From contig CP073761.1 in NCBI GenBank assembly GCA_018399015.1, positions 2,790,001-2,854,000 of the forward strand: a stretch of DNA of 64,000 nt. Reading direction: 5' to 3'. Shown here in pieces: positions 48,501 to 60,500 of this stretch; the first letter of the stretch is position 1, and every line of letters starts with the position of its first letter. The notes under the pieces are model-generated. The model made no database searches. It was given only the letters and a program-made list of their open reading frames with translations, and was not told the DNA's origin. The stretch comes from Cyanobium sp. M30B3. GTDB lineage: Bacteria > Cyanobacteriota > Cyanobacteriia > PCC-6307 > Cyanobiaceae. Made by a program: the position numbers and the translations under genes.

Positions 48501-51500
48501 GCGGGCCCATATCGGAGCCGGCCGCAGCCTGGCCTTCAGCCTCGCCGCCGGCACCCGCCTGCCCAGCCTCGCCGCCGGCAGCCCCGTGCCCCGCGGCTGG
48601 CATGAGGGGCGGCCCCAGGCTCTCTATCTGCGGCCGAGCGCGCCGGGCAGTGATCTGTTCGAGGTCTACGCCGGCACGGATGCCGGCGGTCGCCCCGTCG
48701 GTCGGCTCGATTTCGACAGCCAGCTGGAGATCCTGCCCCACATCCAGCGCGATTTCCTCAATTCGGGGGCCTTCCTGCTGCCACCGGCGGAGCGGGCCGA
48801 ACTGGATCGGCTGGTGGCCTCGATCGCCGCCGGCAACCAGACGGTGGCTGGTTTGCGCATCAGCGCCTCCACCGACCCGGAGCCGCTCAGCGCCAACCTG
48901 GCCAACAACCTGGCCCAGCTGGGCTACGAGGGCAGCAACCGCGGCCTGGCGGTGGCCCGGGCCGAGGCCATGCGCAGCTACCTGCTCGAGCAGCTGGCCG
49001 AGCTGCCCGGCATGGATCCGGCCCAGCTGGCCGCCCTGCTGCCGCCCGTGCCCCGCCGGCCGGAGGCCAATGCCGGCGCCCGCCGCTACAGCGATGCCAC
49101 CTACACCCTGGCCTGGGAGCAGGGTTCGGCGCCCCAGGACCCCTCCGCCCGCTTCGTGGAGGCCAGCTTCCAGCTGGAACGCCGCCTCCTGGGAGAGGGC
49201 AGCCTGCTCACCAGCTGGACCACCAGCGAGCGGCAGCCCAGCGATGCGGAGGGGCTGAATCTGGATCTGGGCGACCTGCTCTGCCGCTTCACCGCCTCCT
49301 ACGGGGTGCAGGATCTGCGCCTGCTCTACAACCTCCTGTTCCCCGAGGCCGACCAGGGCGCTGCCGATGACAGCCCGTTCTGGGAGGGGGCCAGCGGTGA
49401 GGCCCTGGCGGCCGGGCTGCTGCTCTGGGGCTACGACAACGCCCTGCAGTCGGCCGGTGATCGCGGCATGTTCAGCCGCATCCTCGACCGCATTCCCAAC
49501 CTGGAGGACCTGCTGCGCCAGGCCCTCTCCAGCCGCGAGCAGACGGAGCTGGTGCGCAGCGGCGCCATCCCCGGCATCACCGGCGAGCTGCTGGCGGCCC
49601 TGAGCGATCCGGCCGTGTCGCTGCTGCCGCTCTGGCTCGCTCCGGAGGACGGCTTCCGCTTCAACAGCATCGGCAACAGCATCGCCAGCGCCGCTGCCCT
49701 TGCAGCCACCCCCGGCGTACTGCTCGATCTCTACAACCTGATCGAGCGCACCAGCTTCGATCTCGACCTCTGCGACCTGATCTGCGCCATCGACCTGTTC
49801 GATGGCCTGCCGCCGCTGCTGGCCGATCCCGCTGCCCGGGCCACCGCCGCCACCCTGCTGGCCGAAAACGAGGCGCTGGCCGGCTGGTTCTTCGATCTGG
49901 CCAAGGCCCCCAGCGATCGGATCCTGCGCCTCGATCCCCAGGCCTGGCCGATCCTCGACGCCTTCAACCACAGCGACCTCAGCCAGTGGCAGCAGCTCGC
50001 CGATCTCAGCCCCCAGGTGTGGACCGCGATCCGCCGCTTCGATTTCGACGACTACGGCCGCCAGGTGCTGGAAGCGATCCGCGATGGCGATGCCCCTGCC
50101 CTGGCCGGCCTCACCAGCTGGGATCTCTCCAGCCTGCGCTGCGTGCTCGCCGGCCTGGCCCTGTTCACCGACGCGGTGGCCGACCAGCTGGAGAGCAGCC
50201 TGCTGGACTCGGCGACCCTCGCCCCCCTGCTCAGTGAGGCCGAGCGGCAGCGCTACGCCGCCAGCCTCAGCCAACCCCTGCGCGATCTGCAGAGCGAGCT
50301 GCTGCAGATGGGTCCCCTGCTGCCCCAGCAGCTGGTGCAACAGCTGCAGCAGCTGCTCGACCAGACCATCAACACCCCCCTCGAGCTCTCCGACGACCAG
50401 CGGGTGGTGGCGCGCGGCAGCCTGCCCAGCCTTGCGGAGCTGTCTGCCGGCGGGGGCACCGCTCCCCATTGGCTGGAGCTGGATTTCAGCGGCCTGCGCA
50501 CCAGCGTGTCGCTGCCCCTGCCGATCGACGCTCTGATCTCCTCCGCCCTCGGCGTGGCTCCCGCCGACCTGCCGGTGCTCAGCGCCGAGCTCACGGCCCA
50601 GCTGCAGGGCGGCCTGCGCTTCGGCATCGACCTGGCCACCGCCGTTCCCTCCCAGGCGCTCCTGCTCGACACCAACGGCACTCTGGAGGCCTTCGACGGC
50701 ACCCGGGCCGAACTGCTGGCCGGCTTCAGCGCCACGCTCTCCCTCGATCCGGCCTACAGCCCACCGGAGTGGTTGGCGGGCATCAACCTCGCCGAGCTGG
50801 TGCGCCTCGATGGGGATGCCTACCTGGATCTGGTGCGCATGGGCCAGGATCTGGAGCTGCGGGGTGACGCCGCCCTCAGCCTGCGCTTTGCCCGCGATGG
50901 CAATGCCGCGGAGCTGTTCGAGAGATTCAGCCAGGCAGTCAGCGACCAGCTGTCGGAGCTCGGCAACGCCCTCGACATCGGTTCTCCAGGTGCCTGCCCT
51001 GCCGCCTGGCTGGCGTTCGTCGACCGCTTCATCGGCCTGGTGACCACCCTGTCCGGGCGGGTCGACCAGCTGCCGGCCCTGCCGGCCTGGCTGCCAGTGG
51101 AGGCCACTGCCGCCTCCCGCGGCCTGGCCACGGGCCTGCGCCAGGTGGCCGGCCAGCTGGAGCGCTTCCGCTTCCAGGTGCTCGATGCCAACAACTTCGT
51201 GGGCCTGGTGAACGGCCTGTTCGCCGATGCCGGCCTCAGCCTGCGGCTGCGGCTGCTGGCGCGACCCACCAGCCTGGAGCCGGGCTGCTGCGACCAGCCC
51301 CCCGCCGAGCTGGCGCCGCCCAGCCTGCTGCGCAGCCTCGATCTCACGGCACCCGAGAGCAGCATCGGCGCCGATGGCACCCTGCGCCTCACCCTGCCCG
51401 CCGGGTTGGCCGCCGATGCCCAGCTGGAGGTGCATCGCCTCGATGCCGCCACCCTGCGGGATGCCGGCGGCAGCGCCCTGGCGCCCTTCCTCAACCGCGC

Positions 51501-54500
51501 GGCCACCGCCGCCGGCGGCCAGCGGCTGGAGCTGCAGCTTGCCGATCTCGACGCTGACAGCAGCACCCTCGACCCGGGCCGCTTCCTGGTGCTGGTGGAA
51601 GGCCGCACCGTGATCCCCGAGCGGGTGAGCTTCAAGGCAGGCAGCAACATCACCACCGTGGTGCTGGAGCTGCCCGCCGGCACGCTGCGCAGCGGCCAGA
51701 GCGGCCTGGTGAGCTACCTGGCCCCCGCCGGCGAGCTCGAGCTGAGCCGCGACGGCGGCACCACCTGGCAGCCCTTCAAGGCCAGCGAAACCTTCAGGTT
51801 CATCAACGTGCCCGCAGCGGAGGGCCAGCCGGCCGAGATCCAGCTGCGCTCGGGCGAAAAGGATGTGCAACTGCGCCTGGCCGGCGAGGCCGTTCCGCCC
51901 TCGGTGCCGCTGCAGACGATCCGCGGCACCTACGAGAGCGGTGGCTATCTCCTCAGCGAGGCGGAGCGCACCCTGCTGCGCCAGCAGGCCCTGCCCTTCG
52001 CCCAGCTGCCGGGGGCGCAGCGACGCATCCTGATCACCGCCTCCACCGACGACCAGGGCGTCTCCGCCCGCCTCACCGCCCGCCTCACCGCCGAGATCGC
52101 CGCGCTCGCCGACGCCCCCGCCGGCAGCGTGAACGCCCTGCTGCACACCCTGCTGCAGCGGGCCCTGCGCGAGTGGGAAGACGCCGATGTGCCCGGCGAG
52201 GCTGATGGCACCCTGGGCGACGAGGCCAACAAGCTGCTGGCCCAGGCCCGCGCCCTCTCCGCGCTCCAGGAGCTGTTGGCCAGCGGCGCCCTCCATGAAG
52301 CTGATCTCCAGGCGGCCATTAACCGCTTCCACAATCCCGATGGCAGTGAACGGCCGGAAAGCGATCTGATCCTCGGCGCCTCCGCGGGCAGCGGCCTGCA
52401 CCTGCGGCTCCTGCCCGAAAACGAACGGGGCTTCACCGGCCGGCCCGCCGCCCAGCACCGCTTCGTGCAGGTGGAGCTGGAGCTCACACCCGGCAGCCCG
52501 GTGGAACTGCTGGTGCGGCCACCCGCCCCGGAGGGCTGCGATCCGGCGCTCTACATCTACGAGCTGGCCTTCGCCGAAGGGGCGGAGCTGGATGGGCGCT
52601 TCGGCCTCGACAGCGGCGATCTGGTGCGGCTGCTCGGCGGCGTCAGCGGCGATCTGGCGCGGGCGGTCGAGACCGCTCTCTCCCTGGTGGATGCCGATCT
52701 GCAGGGATCGTTCGGCCTCAACCTCGACATCGACGGCCGGCTGGTGTTCGGCTACGACGCCCGCAGCACCAGCTTCGAGCAGTTTCTCTACGTCGACACC
52801 ATCGGCCTCGACCGGCCCCGGGCCGACTGGCCGGATGGCGATCCGGCCGCCGGCCACACCCTCAGCTTCAGCGTCGGCGACGCCCTCGATCCCACCAACG
52901 CCGAGATCACCGCCCAGCTGCTGCTGCAGCTCGAGGAGCTGGTGCTCTCGGCCGGGGTGCCGGGTCTCACCGAGATCCGCTCCCTGCAGTTGGCCGATCC
53001 GCAGGCGGTGCTGCGCCTCAACGCCGGCGCCGCCCTCGATCTGCAGCAGCCCGACGGCGATGGTGCAGCCCCCCCCGATTCCCTGGTGCTGCTCTCCGAT
53101 CCCGGGCTCAGCGGCGCGGTGGGCCTGCGGCTCGATCTGGATCTCGATGGAGAGCCGCTGCTCGATCTGGTGACGGATCTGGCGGGGCTGCTGGGCGGCG
53201 ACCTGCGCGCTCAGGTGGCGGACCTGTTCGAGGGCCTGGCCCTGCCCAGCGCCGAGGAGCTGGCCTGCTGGCGCACCCTGCTGCCGGCGATCGCCGATCT
53301 GGTCGCCAGCGCGGGCAACCGCCTGCAGGCCGGTGAAGACCTGCTCAACCGTCTGCCCGCCTGGGTGCCGGACCAGCCCGGTGATCTGCTGGGCGGCATC
53401 GGCGGCGGCCTGGTGGAGATCAGTGCCGCGATCCGGGCCTTCCAGGACTCCTACCTGGAGCCGGCGGCGCTGGTGGCCCGGGTGAACGGCCTGTTCCGCG
53501 GGGCGGACCTGCCCTTCGTGCTGGTGCACAGCCGCGTTGGCGCCGGCGCCGAGGACCGCTGGGAACTGCGCCCCACCGCCGATCTGCAGCTCAGCCGCAG
53601 CTTCTCCCTCGATGCCGCCGGCTTCGCCCAGGCCCTCGCCGGCCACGGCAGCCAGGTGGGGTCGGTACTGGAGGGCCTCCTCGGGCTCACCCTCGGCAAT
53701 CTCACCGCCAGCTTCCAGTTCGATCTGGCGGCCGGCGGCAGTATCGCCATTCTGGAATCGTGCGAGCAGGGCATTCGCCTGCTCGACACCAATGCCGCCC
53801 TGCCGCCGGCCCTCTGGCCGGCCTTCGACGAGCCGCATGTCCTTTCCTTCGCCCTGCCGGGCGGCACCACCCCCAGCGACGCCGACCAGGAGCTGGCGAT
53901 CGCCGCCGCCCTGCGTCTCAGTGAGCTCAGCTTCTCCAGCCCCCTGCTGCTCGAGCCCGATGGCACCGCTCGCACCTATCTGCTCAGCACCTTCGGCGAC
54001 CCGGTCCAGACATTCGGCCTGCAACTGGGCCTGGGCCTGGATCTGATCGGCGAAAACCCGCCCGCCGGGGCTGTTGCCCTGGCCGATCTGGAGGCACCCC
54101 AGCTGCAGGGTGGCCTCACCCTCGACCTCAGCGAAGAGGCCCTGCTCGAGCTGGCGGGGGCGGTGGGCGGCGACATCCGCAATGCCGGCCTGGCCCTGGC
54201 CGGCGAGATCGACCTGCTGCTCGAGGGCTTCAACGATCTGGCCCTGCCGAAATGCGTGGCCGGTTGGTTCGCCTTCGTGGACGGCTTCATCGACACCATC
54301 GACCGGCTGGCCGAGCAGCTGGCCCGTCAGGCGAATGCGCTGGAGAGCCGCGCCGCCGCCCTGCCGGCCTGGGTGCCCACCACCTGGCTGGCGGAAGTGT
54401 CCGATCTGGCCGACCGCTTCAACGCCATCACCGATGACGTGGCCGCCTTCCGCGACCGCTGGCTCACGGCCGAGAGCTTCGTGGCCAGCATCAACGCCAT

Positions 54501-57500
54501 CTTCAGCGCCAACGATCTCGACATCCACCTCAGCCTGCTGGCCCAGCCCACCATCCCCTCCACCACCTGCTGTGAAGAGGAGTGCCTGGTGCTGCGCCCC
54601 GAGGTGTTCCTCACCCGGGCCGGCGATTTCGAATCGCGCGATGCCACCCACCCGGATGGCCCCGATTCCTGGATCCGCGTCGCCGATGTGGGCCGCTATC
54701 AGCCCGCGGCCGAGGATGTGGATCTCAGCGTGGCACTGGAGCGTTTCAGCGCCGTGGCGGCCGGTGGCGTGGAGGCCTGGGTGCTCAAGCTGGCGGAGGG
54801 CAACTTCGGTTACGCCGGTGGTCGCTTTGAGGCTGCGATCAGCGATAGCGAAAACGGCCTGATCCTGCGCAATGACGCGGGCACTGCGGTGGCGGAAAAC
54901 CAGGTGTGGCTGGAATGGGATGGCAGCCGCACCGGTTTCGCCCTCTACGACGCCGCCGCAGGGGGCTCGCGCCTTTCGGCCGCGGTGAGTTCCCCCACCA
55001 CCAAGATCGGCCTGCAGGTGAGCGCGGAAGCTCTTCAGAATTCCCTGCGGGTGCGGCTCAGCCAGGTGGATCCGGCCCGGCCCCTGCAGGCCCGCGACGG
55101 CCAGCCCCTCGATGGCCTCTTCTACTTCACGGTGGAAGCCAACGACGGCAGCAGCCCCGGCAAGTTGCGGCTGTTCAGCGATCGAGACCGCACCCAGCAG
55201 CTGCAGTTCTTCCGTCCCACCGCCGGCGACATCACCATCGAGCAGGCGGAGGTGGGTTCGCAGCTGGATTTCGCCAGTGGCCGCTATGCCCTCGATGGCA
55301 ACCGCGCCGTCCAGATCCGCGATGCCTGGGCCCGCTTCAGCACGCCCGGCAGCCTGCGGGCGATCGAGCTGATCGCCTCCACCGACGACCAGTCGATCAG
55401 CGCGGCACTGGAGCGCCAGATGGACGCCGACCTGGCGGCGATGACCACCGGCAGCGCCACTGCCGAAGCCATCGGCACCCTGCTGCGTAGGGCCGAACGG
55501 GAATGGGAGCTCTCCACCGACGCGATGGAGCGCTTCAACGCCGGTGGGCTCAACGAGGCCAACCTGCCTGAGGAGCGCTTCGAGCGGGCCGCCGGCCTGC
55601 AGCCCTCCCAGTTGCACGATGCGGCCAACATCACCCTGGCCAAGCTGCGCCTCGGTGGCGCCCTGCGCGAACTGCTGCGCCAGGGCATCCTCAGCGAGAA
55701 CCAGCTTCAGGCCTTCGCCGCCCACTACGGCGACGATCCCCGCCGCAACCTGGGCGATCCGGATGTGGCGCAGAGCGATGGCGAGTGGGTGATCCTGCTG
55801 CCTGAGGGCAGTTTCGGCGACAGCCTCGGCGATCCGGGCCTGTTCGGCCGCGAGCGGGTGGCGGTGAGCTTCAGTCGCCAGGGCGTGTTCGGCTCTGCCA
55901 GCACCGCCTGGCTGCAATGGGATGCGCCACGGAACGGCTTTGCCGTCTTCGATGCCCCGACAGGCGGCGCCCGCCTGGCGTACACCCCTGGCGCAGAGTT
56001 TCACCTGATCGCCGCGGAACTCAGCGATCAGTTCAGCAACAACCGGGTGCCTGATCCTACTAACGATCAGCTGGCTGGGCTTGATTTCGATCTGCGCATT
56101 CGCATCCTGCCCGAGAACGATCCGCGCAATCTCTACAACCCCACGGATCCAGAGTTGCCTCGTGTGGCTCCGGGTGATCCGCGCCTCAATGTGCAGACCA
56201 ACCGCTTCGTGGCCGTCACCTTCCGCGGGGAGGAGCCCGTGCAGGGCGGCCTGATCGTTGATCCCCCCAGCCTGGAGTGCCCGCCTGATCTCTATGTCTA
56301 CCGGCTGGATTTCGGCGATGGTTTCAATGCCAGCGGCACGGCCAGTCTGCAGCTGAGCGATCTGGTGGCCCTGCTGGGCGAGAGCCCCCTGCTGGGCGAG
56401 AGCCCCCTGCTGGGGGCTGTCGGCTCGGTGGCCGATGGCTATGAGGCCGAGTTCAGCTATGCCTTCGGCATCAACGGCGGCCTGGTGGCCGGCTACGACA
56501 CCCGCACCACCAAGCTCGACGAGTTCTTCTACATCGACACCCGCGGGGTGCTGCCCTTCGCCCAGTGGGTGGAGCGGGCCCCCACCGATCTCTGGGGGTT
56601 CGACACCGCCCCAACGGACTACGACCCGGGCTTCGCCGAAGCGCTGCTGCGCCTGGATGCCGGCCTCGATCGGCTGCAGCGGCCCGATCGCTTCAAGCTC
56701 AGCGGTGCCGCCCTGGGTGGCGACTGGGTGAGCGAGAGAGGCGGCAGTCTCCTCTTCTTCTCCCTGGAGGGCGACGACAATCCCCTTGCCGTCCTGAGCC
56801 TCAAAGGTGGTAATGAGCGACCAGCGAGCCTGCTGCTGGAACTGCAGCCGGTGCTGCCGGCGGGCCATCTGTTTGTGCGCGAGCCGGACGGCTCGGTGGT
56901 GAACGAGCGCGTCACCCTGACGCTTCGCCTCGACAGCACCGATCCCGACGCCCCGGTGTACAGCGCGGCCCTGCCCGCCGGCCTGCGCCTGCGCAGCGAA
57001 GACCTGGCCAACGCCGACCTGCGCGCCACCGCCCTGGTGGAGCTGCCCGATGCCCGCTCCCTGCTGGGCCTGGAGGCCGCCCTGGCCTTCGAGCTGTTCC
57101 ATCGCGAGCTCAATGTGCCCGGCCATCAGGGGCTGGTGCCCCTGAACCAGGTGGTAGCGGACGGCTACGCCGCCGGTGCCCTCAGCCTGCAACTCGATGA
57201 GCTGCTGGCTTTCCTCACGGCGGGCAACCCGCTGGGTGCCACGGCCGATGCGATCGGGGATGCCATCGATGCCGTCACCGATGCGGTTGACGCCGCCCTC
57301 TGCGGCCTCGATGAGGGCGCCCTCTCGCCCGCCAACTGGCTGGCGATGCTCACCGGCCTGGCCGACCGCATCGAACAGCTGCGCGATGCCCTGGTGGGCA
57401 ACCTCGGCTCCGACCCGCTGATCAGCGATGTAGCCGGAGCACTGGGCATCGATTTCGGCGATATCGCCGATGGCTTCGACACCGTCGCCGAAACGGTGCG

Positions 57501-60500
57501 CAGCTTCACTGACACGATCCTGCCCCCCGACGAATGGGCCCGGCGCTTCAACCAGGCCATGGATGAGGCCGGCCTGGGCGAGATCACCCTCACCCTGGTG
57601 GAGCGGGCCAGCCCCGATGCCTTCGCCGGTGAATGCCCCGACCACGATCCGGCGGTGCGCACGCCGTTGCTCTATCTGTTCGAGCTGGATTTCGGCAACG
57701 GCCTCGACTGGAGCGTCGGCGGCGACAACGCCAGCCTGGTTGACCTGATCGATCAGCTGGTCGAGATCAACATCCCCGAGGGTTTCGAGTTCAACATCAA
57801 GGCCGACTGGAGCCTGGGCATCGATGTGGACGCCCGGCTGGGCTTTGGCTTCGACCTCGACGCCCGCTCGGTGGGCGAATTCCTGGTGCTGGACACCGAA
57901 CCGGGTGACAGTCCTTTCAGCCTGCCGGCGGGATTGGATCCGGCCGCCTTCGCCGCGCTCAACGCCGGCGGTACCGAGCTGTTCGCCAGCGCCTGGCTGG
58001 ATGTGTCCGACGTGCAGCTCAGCCTGGCGGGGCTCACGGCCCGCAGCGAAGCCGGCCAGTCGCTCGTGCAGGCCGGCTTCGCCGTGGGCCTGGATCTGCA
58101 GCTGCAGGGCGGCAACGGCGCCAACTACCTGCGGCCGGAGCTGGTGCAAGCCGGCCAGGCCGGCGGTGTGCTGGCGCTGGAAAGCGGCTTCGACGCCGAT
58201 CTGCAGCTCAATCCCGCCCTGCTGCTGCAGCTGGCCGAACAGCTGGGCGACGAAGCTCTCAACACCCTGGCGCCCTTTGAAGACGCCTATGAGCAGGGCC
58301 TGCAGAGCCTGGAAGACGTGGGCGACCTGCTCAATTGCAGCGGCTTCGGCCTGCAGCAGGTGCTGTTCATCCTGGCCCAGCTGGAGCAGACGATCGACAA
58401 CCTGCAAACCGCCATCGAGGCGGGCGTGGCCGACAACCCCCTAATGAAGACCTTCGCCCCCGATCTGGGGGCGGACATCAAGCGCTTCACCGGCAGCTTC
58501 GATACGGCCGAGCAGGCCCTTGCCGATCTGCGCGGGCTCGGTGAACAGATCCTGCCCTGGAATCTGATCCCCACCATCAACGGCGTGCTGCCGGAGTTTC
58601 TCAGCCTCGAACTGCGCTCCCGGCCGATCTTCGACGCCTACTTCTGCGTGGCCGATTCCGGCGACAAGGAGGTGCGGCTCGATACGAGCGCCCGCTACAG
58701 CAACGCCTCAGCCGGCCCCATCATCTACAAGGTGGGGGCATTTGATCCCAAGGGCGAGGATCGCACCACCCATATCTTCCTCGGCGCGGGCGACACGATC
58801 TGGCTGCCGGATGGGTACGAGCAAGTCAACATCCCAGCGCCTCCTGGTCACGAAGTCAATCCATTTGTCATCCTGCAGCGCCTGGATGAGGCCAGCGGCC
58901 ATGAGCACCTGCTGATTCTTGAGCGCATCGATGGCAATGCTGTGGATGCTAACCAGATCCAGAACGCGACCGGAGATAGTGAGCGCACGTTCATCGATGA
59001 GAATGTTGTTTCAGCGCTCGGCAACTTCGAGCGTCTCGGCCCCGACCCAGCCGTGCGCCTCGAGGCCCTGAGGGACTACCTCACCGATGTGTGCGCCGAT
59101 CCCAACCGCCGCGGCGAATACGCCCCCGACTACTACCGCTTTGCCCTCAACCTGGAGGGTCTGGCCACCACCTTCAACCTCGACTTCGACACCAGTCTCG
59201 CCGGCATCCTGGAGCTGAGCGGTGGCTTCGATCTCAACCTCTTCGCCGAGGGCTCGATCGGCTTCGCCTTTGATGCCAACGCCCCCGATCTCGGCTCCAC
59301 CTTCCTGATCGACAGCGCCGCCGGGGTGGGAGCGAACCTCAGCGGCCGCCTGCCCGCCGACATGGCCCGGCTGTTCGGCGCAGGCCCTGGGGACGGCAGC
59401 CCCGAACTGGTGGTGGGCGCCAGCCTGCAGAGCACCCAGCCCCTGCGGGGCCGGCTCGGCTTCCTCGAACTGGAGGCCACCAGCTCCGACACCAACGTGC
59501 TCGGCATCGGCTCCGCCCCCGAGGGCACAGCGCTCGAAGAGCCCACCCACCTGCTTCCCGCCAATGATCCATTCCTCAGTGGCGCCCTGCTGCTCGGCCT
59601 GGATCTGCGCGGTCCGGGCGACGGCCTGGTGCCCCTGGCCGATCTGGGCCAGCTCGAGATTGATCTGAGCGCCAAGGCTGGCTTTGAGATCGATCCGCAG
59701 ATCACCGCTTCGCTGGGCAATGTGATCAGCATCGACGGCGAGATGCTGTTTGGCGGCTATGGCGAGCTTAGCGATTCCGGTTTCGACTTCTCCTTCACGC
59801 CTTTTGTCTTCCGTCCGGGCGAGATCAACGTCAATCTCGGCGAGGAGCTGGCGGCGGCCAGCGGCCCCTTCGCCAAGATCGCCCAGTTCCTCAATGACTA
59901 TTTCCTCGATCCGCTCGAGCCCCTGGTGGATCTGCTGGAGACGGAGTTCTCGATTGCCGGCCTCAATCTGCTCGGCAACGGCAAGCTGCACAACCTCATC
60001 GACCTCGGGGTTGAGAACACCCCCAATGGCGCCGTCACCCAGTGGGTGAATCTCTACAACGGCATCAATTCAGTGGTGGACGCTGTTGCCCGACTGCAGG
60101 ATTCCAGAGAGATCAGCATCCCTTCCTGGTTGTTCCTGGATGACGCTCAGCACACGATCGTCGTCGGTGCCCTCTACGGCGGCCCGAACGAGGCTCACGA
60201 TCCCTTCCGCACCAATAACATCGCCAACGAAACCCGGGGCAGCGTTCCACAGGCGGGATCACCCCAGGGCGTGCTGCAGGACGCGGTGCGCATCCTCACT
60301 GAAGCCATGGGCAATGGCGGTGGCGTGGGGCTCAACACCGACGACTTCAACTCCCCCGATCTGGGCCAAACCGAGGTCACCTTCCCCTTCCTCGATTTCG
60401 CCTACACCTCCCAGCGGCTGGTGAACCTGCTGCTCGGCACCGACCCCGCCAGCCGCTACGAGCTCGACCTGATCCGCCTGCAGATCCAGGGTTTCTCCAC

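Noticed and set aside
45880-58407. Very long leftward open frame (over 4,100 codons) antisense to the giant gene
   Set aside because: Its translation is Gln/Gly/Ala/His/Leu-rich noise with no domain; the + strand frame has lipase-like, EF-hand and RTX motifs. GC-rich codon bias keeps the opposite strand free of stops.
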